Assembly (NCBI GenBank): GCA_001599915.1
Contig: BCIG01000007.1
Coordinates: 558,001 to 622,000 of the forward strand
DNA from: Symbiotaphrina buchneri
Lineage: Eukaryota; Ascomycota; Symbiotaphrinales; Symbiotaphrinaceae
DNA: 64,000 nucleotides
Direction: 5' to 3'
Each line of letters opens with the position of its first letter. Position 1 is the first letter of the stretch. Of this stretch, positions 11,320 to 23,613 are shown in pieces. The translations under genes and the position numbers were made by a program. The notes under the pieces were generated by a model. It was not told the origin of the DNA. It was given only the letters and a program-made list of their open reading frames with translations, and ran no database searches.

Positions 11320-12186
11320 ATGGTGGAAAAGATCTGGGTGACGTACAACGATGTAAGTGCAGCATACATGCCCAAGGGAAGCCTGGCAAATGGTCGCATT
11401 CATCCCAGCCTGACACGTTATCAGGTCCACAAGCTCTGCCAGGAGTCGGCAGACCGCATTTTAGAAGACTTCAAACCAAACCTTATGATCGCCATTGGCG
11501 GCGGAGGCTATGTACCTGCTCGTATCCTGCGGTGAGACCAACCCCGCCGAAGAAGCTTCAACTCCTGCGAGGGCATTGGCCTTTGCTGAACATCTTGCGC
11601 AGCTCGTTTCTCAAACGCCCCGGCTCGGCGAATATTCCCATCCAAGCCATTGGGCTTTCGCTGTACGAGAATCTCGGCAAGGATGAGCAGGTCGAGGAGG
11701 CGGGCACAAAAGTCCTGCGCACGCAATGGCTGGATTTGAGCAGCTTGGAGATGGCCAACCTGATTGGCAAAAACATCCTCATCGTCGACGAGGTAGACGA
11801 CACACGGACAACGCTCGAGTACGCCGTCAAGGAGTTGCAGAAGGATGTGGAGCTTGCTCAACAGAAGCTGGGGAGAGAGGGCGAGGAGACGAACTTCAGT
11901 ATCTTCGTCTTGCACGTAAGTACCGCCAATGTACTGGTTTCACTCGCCGCTTGCTAACTCGTGACGCCGCAGAACAAGGATAAGCCGAAGAAGGGGCATC
12001 TTCCGGAGAAGCTGCTTAGCCAGAACAGATACCTGGCAGCGCGAACCGTGGGCGATGTCTGGATCAACTATCCATGGGAGGCAACGTACGTCCCGTGTCA
12101 AGCTCACACAGATTGTTCAATGCTAATACCTCTTCAGAGACATCGACGAGCATGATAGGATGGCTGCACAAATGAAAGAAAAATAG
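11320..12186 (+). CDS. HPT1: hypoxanthine(-guanine) phosphoribosyltransferase, yeast Hpt1-like
   Basis: Purine-salvage enzyme transferring phosphoribose from PRPP to hypoxanthine or guanine in the cytosol. ATG at 11320 gives MVEKIWVTYND, joined to VHKLCQESADRI over a 72-nt intron (11353-11424). Diagnostic blocks are LMIAIGGGGYVPARIL, the PRPP loop NILIVDEVDDTRTTL, IFVLHNKDKPKK and WINYPWEATDIDEHDR, and these match the Hpt1 layout. Four introns (72, 71, 57 and 52 nt) leave about 204 residues, close to the family size. The related xanthine enzyme Xpt1 is the alternative, but the order of blocks fits Hpt1 better. The first intron has no in-frame stop, so retention would insert 24 residues. It is convergent with the Aquarius gene 250 bp away. 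Confidence 0.9.
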
Positions 12187-12436
12187 ACAATAGAACATCT
12201 GATCCTGCGGGCGATTGCACCGGCTGAGCTGCACGATGAACAGCCAGCTCCCAAACCATGGGTGCACTTGACAGTGTTGATGATACAAAATAGGGGCCAA
12301 CGATGTATGATGCACGATAACTTTTCTTATAGACAAGTCTTCAGTTCAGAGTGCTGCACAACTGCGTGATATGTTACAATATGTAAAGTATCGGACGAAT
12401 CCGCCCCGCACTTGAGACGCCGGTGGCCTTCCGAAA

Positions 12437-15400
12437 TCATTCATCTTCGACAATTTCATGCCGAGTCTCATCGCCCTCTTCCATGCCCAGACCTTGCATG
12501 TCAACGTCCGCGTTATTTCGGACAACCGCTCCGACACCATCCTTCTCGCTCTGCAAAGCCTGAATTTTGGCCTGTGTCATCTCATACACATACTGCCCCA
12601 GGTGCTCAACACCTTCCATTTCTGCAGTGGCTGTCACATCATCAGTGAGCTTTCGCTCCGTGGGAAACATTTCGCCGGTGGTGAGAAGAAGTTTGTCAGG
12701 CCGGTTAAAAAGACGCTCGAATGCCTCACGCAGTTCAAAGCATGCCTCAAACACTTCTCGTCGCCCCAGGATATACAACCCAAGCCTAGCGCGGGAGAGT
12801 GCTACTGTCAGACGGCGAATATCCCGTAGATAACCGGGACGGGATGTGCGGGTCAACGAGAGGATCACATCTAGGCGAAGGCATCAGCATGTGGTTAAGG
12901 GAAAGGGTGTCACCAACGCGCCACTTACAATCGTTCTGCTCTCCCTGATATTTGTCGACAGTAGTCACAATCTTAGGCAGACCGAAGATCTTGTTTCTGG
13001 CGCACCTGTGACGCAAAACATCCCCGATTAAGGCCCGCTGACCAGCGTATGTCGCTAAGATAGAGATTGACGATGCAGGATATCCCAACAAGCGCATGTA
13101 CTGGAAAATGGCGACGGCATACTCGGCTTCGCCAAGGTTCTGGATAAAATGTGGAGTAGGCTCCATCTCCCCACGGCCCTTGTAATCGGGCACATCGATG
13201 AATTGATAATCGTAGCGAAAGCCTGCATTTGCTCTTTGGAATTCGGCCGCCTCTTCTACCACAGGGAGATTCTCCAACCGTTTATACCGCCAGCTGTAGA
13301 GGTCGGCAATGCTTGGTCGTGCCCGGCCCTGCTTGTCGAGGGTCACTGTCGGGACACCAAGGCGGACTAGTCGTTGAAAGAGACTTTGCTCCATCTTAGC
13401 ATACTGACGGAAGGCCATGTTTTGAATAATTGGTGAATTCTGCAAATGGTCGCCGCAGAGAACAACGCGCTGGAGAGGCATTTGCCCACGTTTTGGTTCT
13501 TGGAGCGCCATCGGAATGAAGTTCTCAATCTCGGTAATCTGTGCAGCCTCTTCCATAACAACATTGTCATAGTGAAAGCCCAAGCTGGCAATTTCTTGCC
13601 GTCTTATTGCAGCATGTGTGGACGTCATGGCAATAATACGGGCCTCCTTAATCAAAAGATAATTCGCTTTATCCCGGTTGTTTCGCAGGATTTCAAGCGG
13701 TCGTATATCCTCCAATTCAGAGAAGATCTTTTCGATATGTCGGTAGCATCCTTCAGCAATCTCCAATATTTGATCTCTGGAGGCCCCAGGAGGAAACAGC
13801 GGTTGAGGAGCATTTGAGAAATAGTAATGGAAAGGGAATGCATCCACCAATTCCGATTCACCGAGTTCAGAATCCTTGGCTTGCTCTTCAAACTGGTTCC
13901 AGGCAGGCTTCACATAGACGGCGTAGAAGTACCCAGCCGTCTCACAAGAGCTTCCATGGGCACCAGGTGCACCAAAGTTGGCAGCCAGACGATCGACTTC
14001 GGCTAGGTATCGCGCCCGATTCTCCAGGAACGACTCCACTCGACCATGTTTGCTGTAGCTGGTTTCGGTACTAAGATCTTCTTCACCATGTCCCAGGCGC
14101 AATAGATGGCGCTCATCTATGTCCAGCGCGATGATTTTTTGAAAGAGCTGATTCAAAGCCTGGTTGCTGTGTGCTATGAGTAGGGTTCGTTGAGCAGGAA
14201 AATTGTGGTAAAGGTTGTTGATGATCTGTGTTGCGACGTCGGTCTTTCCTGTTCCAGGGGGCCCAACTATGACAGTTAGCCCTGGCTGAGTGCCAGACAC
14301 TATTGCTTCAATTTGAGCAGGCGTGAAGCGGATGCGGTTCAGCCTGGGGGCATCCATAGGATATGGGCCCAAGTTGACTGGTTTGTAGGTCGAAACCCGA
14401 ACAGACTCGGTGCTCACGGCAGTCGGCTCAGTTTGGTCCCTGCGCCGTTTTCTAGATGTCCTTTTCGGAGCGGCTTGCTGAGTTTCCGTTACTGTCTCCA
14501 ACACATACGGCGGGCCAAAACTTGCTAAGGCATCTGCACCTGGTTCGATAGTCTGGAAAACCAGTTAGCCAAGATTAGATCATGCGAGCTCGGTGCTTAC
14601 TTTTCCAGGAAAGCTTTCCACCAGATGCTGCCAGTCTAAGAAAGTGTCCCGAAAGTCAACGCTCTGCAGCCTGTTAGGCAGGTTTACGAAGTTGGCGCCG
14701 GCCGGATCTCCGTAGCCAAGGAAGACGTCTTGTAGCCATGAAGGAATTGGAACATCTGACAAAGCAAGACTCCGGATAGTTTCTAAGATAGGTCTGAAAT
14801 TGTTTTCCTGTTCCACGTCGATCAGTAAAGGTCTTATTAATTCAAGAGCTGGCGCACTAACTCGGCCTCTTCGACGCATGAGAACATTTATGTTATCATA
14901 GACGTCTTCTTTTCCTTTCTCGGCGCTTTCGAGGTCAAACTGGTGGTATTTAGCATAGTCAAGCCATTCACACTGTGATGGACTTACTTTGTACATGGCA
15001 GTATCCAGGTTGACCTGCAACCTTCGCACTCGTCCCCTGAGAGCATGTCCATTCATTTGACCGTCTTCAGCTACCCTCAAGGACCGCCCGTTTTCGTCCA
15101 ATATTTGCACAACTTGTGCAGAACGGACATATTTTAGACCCACCTTTTCCCCAGGAGTGCGATCTGCATGCCCATTGGCGAGTGCGCGAGACTCGTCCAC
15201 CCCTTGCACAGCCAACAGAAACACCACATCATCAGGTCTGAGGGAGTCCCAGTCCTTTCTGATATTCTCATTGAGTCTGCTCGTATCCAGCGTGATTTCG
15301 GCCTTCACCATGGACGGCTTGGTCTCTCCGACCTTCGGAGGAGCGGTTTCAAGAATACTATCAACGATCAATCACCGCCTTCTTGTTGTCGGAAGGGGGA

Positions 15401-17160
15401 CTCACCCTGGTCTCGTAATTGGAATCGCCATCCTCGAGAATCCTTCGAACTTAGTCCCACCTGCTGGTCCATTGCTCCTGGGCTGGAGTCTCTTGATCAC
15501 ATCTTCGATATCTTTCCGAATCTCAAAGAAAGACTCACACCGATGCAATATGAAGGAGCGCCAGAGAAAATCACCGACCGTCAGATATTGAACGGTTAGT
15601 TTTGGTATTGCTAACGGGCGTGACGCGTTGTACGTCTCGTTGCGCAACAGAGATCCTTCGTACAATGTCATCTGTTGGCAAGCACGTCAGATTTTATCAC
15701 ATACCAGCCTCCGGAATCTGCTTACCTCGGTAGGCAAGATGCTAAGCTCCCTAATAGTCTCTTGAAATGTTCTCTTTCGCTCGAAAGCAATCACCAAGAC
15801 TTCTATGAGAAAAGTCTGATCGACACTCAGGCCAACGGAATGTGGATACTCGGTCCTAAAGCCCAGTAGTTCGCAGAGATGGTGCAGTTCAGCCTCTGTA
15901 AGATCCTTCAGGTGTCCTTGCAATTCCATCCTCTGATCTATTGAACTATAATTCGAAAGGGCAAGGAGCGTCAACTTCTCCTTGAAGTGTTTTATCGCTA
16001 TCCTCTGCAACCGGGCAAGAGCAGCGCAATGAATCTCAAAGGACTCCTCGCGCGTAAGCTGCGAACCAGTATGGTCGTCGACTGAGAAAAAGACGAAGTG
16101 TCGGAGAAGGCTGTACAGGTCCCCGAAGAGGGCATTGTCCTCGTCATTGAACAACGGCGACAAATGGATTGCCGCCATCAGATTGAGGTCTGATACTAAG
16201 CCATTGACGTAGCGTCTTGTGGGAAGCTGGCTCTCGAGGTCCGTTAACAGCTCCATGAACCTTTCACAGTAATGCAGATTGTCTGGACACAGGGTCAGTG
16301 GATACAGCAATTTAAGGGTAGAGGTGACCAGTACCTTGTGAGTTGCCATCTTTGTAATACAAGCAAGTTACAAAGTCCAACATCATCGAGTACAACCATG
16401 ACCGATCAAACCGTAATCGGGCTTTAATGTCCTCATCCGCAGCATCGTATCTTTTTGCCCCTGCCCTCCAAGCTTTGCGCAACTGGCCATGTTTCTCGAA
16501 CTTTGCCTCTCTGACTGCCTCACTCGCTAAGTTGTGCCATATTGAGATCGAGACCAAAGGTGCGCATTCTTTCCTAGCTAGGCCGCTATCCAATGACTGG
16601 AAAGCATGGATGATGAAGCATAGTAAATGTGTGCGAATGGACCTTGCCAAGGAAGTGTCAAGTGTCATAGACAGTACGCGTCTGAAGAGAGAGGAAAATT
16701 CGGCGGGTTTGTGGGTGAAATGATCTAGAAACAGTGAGTCCCAGCTTGATATTATCGGAGAGCGACTATCTTACCCCAAGTGGCCAGGTTTTCCCGCGCT
16801 TTCACATTGACAATCAATGCTATCAACAGCACATGCTGATTGGAGGAATCTTCGGTATAACCGGGCCACAGGTAACTAGGATGGTCAGTCAGGCATTTGA
16901 TGGCGATTAGCATCAACATACCTTTCCAAGATCTGCAAGTTTTCCAGGATCAACAAGGACTTGAACGAGAAGCCTTCAATCTCGAGAGAATCCCATATCT
17001 CGGACTTCAGAACATCCTGTCTTACTTTGGCAGCTCTTTTTGCCTTCAACCAGTGTTTGCGCGCGACGGCTACGTAAGGATTGTCGCCTTGGAGATCAGC
17101 AACGGTCGGCCTCGTCAATTCGTCCTGAGGCTCGGATGGCGGCCCACGGTTGGGAGCCAT
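12437..17160 (-). CDS. cwf11: intron-binding protein Aquarius / Cwf11, spliceosomal SF1 helicase
   Basis: Large nuclear RNA helicase of the UPF1-like SF1 group that sits on the intron upstream of the branch point in the spliceosome. In animals the orthologue also suppresses R-loops. ATG at 17160 gives MAPNRGPPSEPQ; an in-frame ATG at 17184 is less favoured. The N-terminal armadillo-like region spans several exons. The helicase core shows RFTPAQIEAIVSGTQPGLT, Walker A VGPPGTGKTD, a Walker-B-like VVMEEAAQITEIENF, VVLCGDHLQNSP, LDKQGRARPSIADLYSW, TVDKYQGEQND and the motif-VI exon LTRTSRPGYLRDIRRLTVALSRARLGLYI. The acidic tail ends at 12437. The size of roughly 1,400 residues fits the family. It is head-to-head with THO subunit 1. 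Confidence 0.93.
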
Positions 17161-17626
17161 GGCCCGTCTTTGTCGCAGGACCAACAGAGTGGTGTTGGAG
17201 GAGGTGGGCAGAAGGATCTTCTCATGTGTATACGTGTATGTGTATGTGATTTACAGTCTGTCCAGACTCACCCGTCAAAACGGCGCAATAAAGTACGAGT
17301 ATCTGGAGATCACCGATGCCCGCCGAAAAGTTTCCCCGTGTCGCGCTATCTCCCTAGCTCCCGCAGAGCCGCCACAAGTACCGTCAGCTGGTAAGATACT
17401 TTACGAGTAAAGAGCGTACAGCGTACGGTAACTTTTCGCAGTTCATTCACTGCTAGCTATTGTCTCCAGCATGTGTCTGGGTCCAATGGGATAATAGAGG
17501 CATGGAAAGCACTTATCTTCTGCTTGCACCCCACTGTCCCGACTCCTACTTCAGCTCATCTGGCCCATGGACTAACTTCTTTCAACCCGATTTCCTTACC
17601 GGACAGCTGCAATCGCACCAGTAGCC
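17161..17626. promoter_or_regulatory. bidirectional promoter of Aquarius and THO subunit 1
   Basis: 466 bp between divergent start codons. It holds a short TG/TA microsatellite at about 17224-17247 (GTGTATACGTGTATGTGTATG) and a stretch of TACTTTACGAGTAAAG near 17396. The pyrimidine-rich part just before 17627 is probably the THO leader. Confidence 0.55.
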
Positions 17627-19801
17627 ATGGCAGACGTCGACGTGCCCGCTGTGCGGGTCCTCACGGAAGCTATCGAGAAGCTACTGGAGAGAGCGCAAGA
17701 AATCAAACCTACTGGCGACATAGAGCCGCCGTTGGCTGTAAAAGACTTGGGGGAACATGTCGAATCCATAAGCGCTGTATTTTCAGCCGGCGACGGAGAG
17801 AGGGGCGCAGAAGAGAGCAAATCTCAGCCGCATTATGCTGTCATCGAGACTGCTGTTCGTAATATTTTCTACAACCTTCTGGTAAATTACTCTGGCCGAT
17901 GCTCTCGCTCGCATGCTTATAGCTATAGGCGCAAACATCTATCGACGACCCGGCATTTGTGGGTATCTGGAACCTCTTGGATCTAGTCTCTTACTTCTCT
18001 GATACTGGTCAGTGGGGAAAGATAGCAATCCAGACGGAGATTATTACTGACATTGACACCCTAGAGCAATGCGATCCAGCGCTTATTTTTTGGATCATCG
18101 AAGAACTGTTGGATAGTCAGACTATCGATGGTTGCCGGAAAGTCTTTGACTATCTTGAGTCGCGTCGGGAACGCATTACTGCTGTAAGTTTTGAATGCTT
18201 GCTAGCAATCCGTCAGGGCTGATTCTTGGCCATTATAGAAACATTTCAAGCAGAAGAATCTTATCATCCTTCGGTCTTGCAATGAGCTACTTCGGCGACT
18301 TTCCCGAGCTGAAGACACGGTCTTTTGTGGGAGGGTATTCATATTCCTTTTCCAGAGCTTTCCATTGGGCGATAAAAGCTCAGTCAATCTTCGGGGAGAA
18401 TATCACATTGAGAATGTCACGACGTTCGATCAAATCCCTCCGAAAGCGGAGACAGAGATGAAGGAAGTCGTGGTTGAAGACATGGAAGTTGACCGCAAGG
18501 TTGAAGATATGGAGCCGGCCGTTCCGGAGAATAGCACAGAGCCAACCAAGTCTGTATCGATATCTGCTCCCGTGGAAGAAGATACGCAGCAAAGGACAAT
18601 CAAGTCAGTGAAATTCGACGCAAAGGACGGTACACCCGCGGATTCCGTAGATATGGACACTTTTTACTCTATCTTTTGGTCACTACAACACGATTTCTCG
18701 AATCCCATAAGGTTGTTCAGTGACCAGGATTTCAAATCCTTCAAAGCGGGTTTGGAGCTCACCATAGCAAAATTCCAGACGGTGCAGAACGATATGGAAC
18801 ACCGCGGGGTTGGAAAGCTTCCAGAAGAAAGCAAGAAAGGGACGAAGCGAAAGAGAGATGATCCGGATGGGGAGCTAAAATCTACCTTCAGCCCAAAATA
18901 CCTTACGAGCAGGGACTTGTTCGAGCTGGAAATCAGTGACATCGCGTTCAGGCGGCATATTCTCGTTCAAGCCTTGATACTGCTGGACTTTCTCCTCTCC
19001 TTGACACCGAAAGCGAAAGCGAGATTTTCGAAGCTCACAAACAAATCTGTCCTCTACGCATATACTCTCAATGAGGAGGATGTAGGTCAAACTACTCTTT
19101 GCGGGACAATGCCGGTACTGAACAATCACAGGCAGGCTGGGCTACGGCTACCCGAGCAGCTATAGCGGGCTATTTACAGCAGTTACCGGAGGGTAAATTC
19201 TATTATCGCATGGTGGACACTGTTCTGTCAAGGGACAAGAACTGGGTGCGATGGAAAGCCGAAAACTGCCCCCCTATCGAGCGCCCTCCCATATCGCCGC
19301 AAGATGTCGTCGATGCTCGCGTCAATATGGAGAAAGCCACCGTCAATAAGAGAATGCGCTCTGCTCCTCTAGGTTCTTTGGATCTCAGTTTCCTGTCCGA
19401 TGACGCACACGTCAATGGGCTGGATAGACTAAAAGATTCTGACAGGTATGTGCCATTGACTGAGAATAATCTGTCATACAATTGACCAGCTTAGATATAC
19501 AATACCCAGCCCAGAGAAGTTCCGCGATGAAATCGAGGAAGCACATGCACAGGTGGATGACAAACAAGACATGGATAATGAGACTGCGGCCAGTCTCAAG
19601 GCTAGCAAGATATGGCGCGTGCTGCGCATCACCTCAAGAAGCAAGCTCGACCTCTTCGATAAATTTGATGATGGGAAGAACCTTGAGCCTCTCTTCCAGC
19701 CGCAAAATGGCACGCAAAATGGCGTGGGAGCAATCCAGGAGTCTGAAGGTGCGGAATCGGAATCTAAAGAAAGTACAGCGGCCGTCAGTACATCCACATA
19801 A
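17627..19801 (+). CDS. THO complex subunit 1 (THOC1/Hpr1-type)
   Basis: Nuclear subunit of the THO/TREX complex that packages nascent mRNA for export and limits R-loops. ATG at 17627 starts MADVDVPAVRVLTEAIEKL. Typical THOC1 blocks follow over several introns: ISAVFSAG, IETAVRNIFYNLL, IWNLLDLVSYFSDTGQ, LIFWIIEELLDSQTI, KHFKQKNLIILRSCNELLR, the splice-restored GRVFIFLFQSFPLGDKSSVN, and FWSLQHDFSNP. A charged, Glu/Lys-rich insertion and an RKRDD stretch suggest nuclear localisation. The C-terminal block FYYRMVDTVLSRDKNWVRW and KIWRVLRITSRSKLDLFDKF are also family hallmarks. The stop is at 19801. It lacks an obvious death domain by eye. It is divergent from Aquarius. Confidence 0.92.
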
Positions 19802-20239
19802 AGTGCAAGACAATAACAGTTCATAAACCCGGAACATGCTTCGGTAGTACAAGTTATTTTGAACACAGGATGCGATCTAACACGCGCCGCATCAGGTCAG
19901 AAAGGTGGTGGGGATTATGCTCTTGTGCAACCTTCTTGTGCAACCAAGAGCAGGGAGAGAGCAGACCACGGTTGTTCGTCTCTTTATCTACGAGATATCA
20001 GAAGAGTTATTGAGGGGACCGCTCGCGTACTAGTCCTCAACGGAGGCAGGCAGAGGTGCCGCAAGGCATGGCTGGGCACAGAGCGGGGCGGCTTCGGTTT
20101 GAAGCCATCATACCTGGTGCATCGTAGAAGGTCGATGCTGGACTTGGTAGATACGTGACTAAAATGCCTGCCACAGGCTGTCCAGGTTATCTATTGACGT
20201 AAACAATCTAGTGTACAGAATCTATGGAGCTTGCGTCAT
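19802..20239. other. intergenic, convergent 3' ends
   Basis: About 440 bp between the THO subunit stop and the thioesterase stop. A 99-codon plus-strand frame at 19859-20158 has no motif and is treated as chance. Confidence 0.45.
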
Positions 20240-21257
20240 TCAGGACTTCTTCTCCTCTGGTGGAGTTAATTGCTCCACAATATTCTTGGGGTCTTTGAAT
20301 GCTATTGCCACGTACCTTGAAATGTAGACTTAGCTTCCATTCGAGGTACGTTCGGAAATGCAGCTGCAGGGCTTACTTCGTATGACTTCCTCTGGCCGCC
20401 AATTGACCATGCTTATTGATGAATTTGATTGAGGTAAATGCCAGTGTTTTTCCAACTGCGGAAGCAGCATCAGCACTGTGTCTGGATAGGGTCAACTCTG
20501 CCACATACACTTATCACACGTCACCTCCTAGTAGATGTTAATTGATTCCAAATACAATTGACTTTAAGACTTACGGCACGGATTGTGTCGCCGACTTTGC
20601 CTCCAGGATTCAAGTAGGTGACTGCCGAAAGTCAGCTAGAAGGATGATTAATGGCGGAGTGCTCACTATTTATGTCTGACGAGACCCCGGTAGAGTACAA
20701 ACCCCTGGAAGCTACGGCCAGGGAGCCCCCTAAATCAGCTAATGGCTGTAGTCAGCGGAGGCTCGGGGCAGCGGGAGCAGAGCCATTACTCATGCTCGCC
20801 AGCGTCCCTCCATGGAGAATACCAAGGCGGTTCTGAGACCAGATTAACTAAAGTGCCAGACTGCAGAGCATGAAAGATGAGCACCAACCGTGTGATGCTG
20901 CTCGATGTCGAGTTCAAAGTTGACCTTGCCCGGTTGCGCTCCTGTGACACGCAGCTAGATCGCCGTGAGCCCACTGCAGCCATTGAACAACGAGTTGCGC
21001 TATGCATAACCACGGGGTACTAGCTCACACTGTTGAGAAGCCTAGAATCACCAATTAGTCGAGTTCGTCGAGCGTGCTCAAAATATGGTGCCTTCATACC
21101 TTGGTTCAAGACCAGATGTGGCTTGGAAAGACTCCCAGACCTGATATCACATATCGCGATTCACCGGTCAGTAATGTTTATCCGGTCTGCTGGACCGAGA
21201 ACATGATAGTCCTCATAGACCCGGACATACCGATTTGACAAACTTTAAAGCAGCCAT
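20240..21257 (-). CDS. PaaI/ACOT13-type thioesterase (hotdog fold), assembled from ten small exons
   Basis: Assembled by hand from the minus strand, because the exons are too short to stand out as open frames. ATG at 21257 begins MAALKFVKS. Nine canonical introns separate VWESFQATSGLEPR, LLNS, LRVTGAQPGKVNFELDIEQ, HHTNRLGILHGGTLASM, TDLGGSLAVASRGLYSTG, ITYLNPGGKVGDTIRA, EVTCDKF, GKTLAFTSIKFINKHG and YVAIAFKDPKNIVEQL, ending PPEEKKS at 20240. The product is 160 residues with the hotdog-helix motif HGGTLASMTD, which holds the catalytic Asp of ACOT13-like acyl-CoA thioesterases. It should hydrolyse acyl- or aryl-CoA; no strong targeting signal is evident. Nine introns in about 1 kb is dense for a 160-residue protein. 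It is divergent from TFB2. Confidence 0.87.
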
Positions 21258-21581
21258 TGTCTCAACTGCTAGAAGAGACCAGATCGCCTTGGGCAATCAA
21301 TTTATTCTTTTCCCTTTGTTTACCCTTAAACGTGACTTTCCTGGGGTTGTTTGGGAGCTGTGTAATCGGTGACGTCCCAAAGGCGGTGAGATGGGACAGC
21401 CAAGGACAAGCCCAGAACAGAACTGCAACCACTAAGGTACACCTACTGCCGCAGAGGTCCTGTCCTACGTTCAGCTCTCATTCCATGCGGATCTGGAATC
21501 CTTTGGTTCACACTTTACGACTTCAAACTATGATCGACAGATAACAACGACTAGCACAGGGGCCGTCGGTCTCCACTCAAC
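21258..21581. promoter_or_regulatory. bidirectional promoter of thioesterase and Tfb2
   Basis: 324 bp between divergent start codons. A pyrimidine-rich stretch near 21305-21325 and an ACAACGACTAGCACAGG leader precede the Tfb2 start. No repeat or RNA gene is seen. Confidence 0.45.
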
Positions 21582-23132
21582 ATGTCTATCTCCTCGTCGC
21601 GCGCCTTTGAGTACCTGGAGTCGCTCCCGGGCACCGTCTTCAAGAGACTATATCAGCAGCCCTCGACGGCGCTGGCCATCTTTCGCCGGATGCTGCCACA
21701 CCTTGGTATGATTCTCGCCCACAACACTACGAAGAGTCTTTCTAACTCGCCCCAGCGAAGAGTTTTGTCATGGCAATGCTGTACCTTCCTGAACCTTTTC
21801 CCATCTCGGAACTGGAAGCCTGGGTCCGTCCGGATAGCAAGAGGTATGTACTCTATCGAGAGCGTTACCGCAGTATCTGACGTTTCTACAGGGAGAAAGA
21901 CCAAGCGCTTTCGGTGCTTGAACGTCTCCACATCATTTCAGTGAACATCAATCCCGGTCAACCGCGTGCTCTTATCTTAACACGCCCTTTCGCAGCTTCC
22001 CTTAGGCTTGCGCTAACAGGAGGAGGCGATCATCATTCCTTTGGAGTACCTTGCGATACGCCAGACAAGAATCCGGTTAATATCGAATACTTAGATTCGT
22101 TTGCCAGATCACAGTGGGAAGGAATATTGCATTACATGGTCGGCAGTACGGGAGTTGGCATGCAAGACGGTGGAGAAGCACCTAGTCAGGGTGTCAAAAA
22201 GTTGTTGGAGCTGGGGGGCCTTGTGGAGATCAAAGGAAGGCAGCCGACCATCACCCAAGCCGGCTTTTCCTTCCTGCTCCAGGAAGTCAACGCGCAAGTC
22301 TGGACCTTGCTCATTTTCTATCTCGAGAATGCGGAAGGAGTAGGTCCTTATCCTCATTAGGTTGGCACGTGGTTTTACTAATGCACCCTAGCTTAATATG
22401 GACCCCGTGGATGTCCTGTCTTTTCTTTTTATGCTGGGTAGTCTGGAGCTCGGGCAAGACTACAGCGTCGCAAACCTTACTCCTACACAGCTGCAGATGC
22501 TCGAGGACCTCCGAGACTATGGCATCATTTACCAGCGAAAATCTACGTCACATCGCTTCTACCCCACTCGGCTTGCGACTACGCTTACCTCCGATGCTGG
22601 AGCCCTTCGCAGCGTGTCGGCGGGCTTCGAGAATGCTTTGCGTTCCGGAGATGGCAAGGGCTTCATCGTGGTCGAGACGAATTATCGTCTATACGCTTAC
22701 ACTTCTTCTCCACTGCAAATTGCAGTGCTAGCATTGTTCACTCGGTTGTCGACACGTTATCCCAACATGGTCTCGGGTCGCATTACGCGTGAATCCATTC
22801 GTCGTGCTATCGCGACTGGTATAACGAGCGATCAGATTATCAGCTATCTCTCTACTCACGCCCATCCGCAGATGCGGAAGAATAACCCGGTGTTACCTCC
22901 GACGGTTGTGGACCAAATCAGGCTCTGGCAGATTGAAGGAGAGCGGATGAAAGCTACTCCAGGCTTCCTCTTCAAGGATTTCGCAAACCAGCAAGATTAT
23001 GCCAGTACATGCGAATATGCCGAAGAAATCGGGGTGCGGGTATGGAAGAGTGATTTCAAACGCATGTTCTTTGTCACAAGGCATGAACAAGTTGCACAGT
23101 ACTTGCAAAATCGTCGGAAGAAGCCAGTATAA
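21582..23132 (+). CDS. TFB2: TFIIH core subunit Tfb2 (p52)
   Basis: Nuclear subunit of general transcription and nucleotide-excision-repair factor TFIIH that anchors and stimulates the XPB/Ssl2 translocase. ATG at 21582 gives [17 protein letters not shown]. Short introns then join [52 protein letters not shown] and [12 protein letters not shown]. The last exon carries [13 protein letters not shown]-like blocks ([60 protein letters not shown]) and the C-terminal Tfb5-binding region [19 protein letters not shown], followed by [19 protein letters not shown] to the stop. The length of about 480 residues is normal. Confidence 0.95.
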
Positions 23133-23613
23133 AGCGGGTCGTTTCAAGAAAAGGTCACAATCAATGCATACCGAAGGATAACAAGGAGAGATCTTGAAGT
23201 GGTCTGCGAACGGACCAGACATTGTAAAGATCTCGTTGGAAAGCATTCCACGCCCTTATTCGACTAATGATGGTCGCACACCGTATTATAAGGCAAGCCG
23301 TCCATGGTGCAGGGACTCCGTCGAGATCGAGTAAAATAAAAGCAATGTGTCTGCTAATCTCATGATATCCATGCCAACATCTCCTGAGGAGGACCATAGC
23401 GCTATCACGACACTGGGCTAGCTTCTGCGCTTGGGTTCGCGAGAATTTCTCCAGCAGGGACCGGATGCATATTAGTAGGTAGCTTTACCTATTGGATCCC
23501 GTTCACCTTCCTGGATCTCTTGCGACTCAGAAGTCTTTTCGCTCACACTGTATACTCCGCTTTAGCGGAAACTCTGATCAACATTTTCCGTAAATTGTCT
23601 CATCTGCCGCATG
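23133..23613. other. intergenic, convergent 3' ends
   Basis: About 480 bp between the Tfb2 stop and the stop of the following minus-strand gene. No RNA gene, repeat or coding frame with a motif is seen. Confidence 0.45.
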
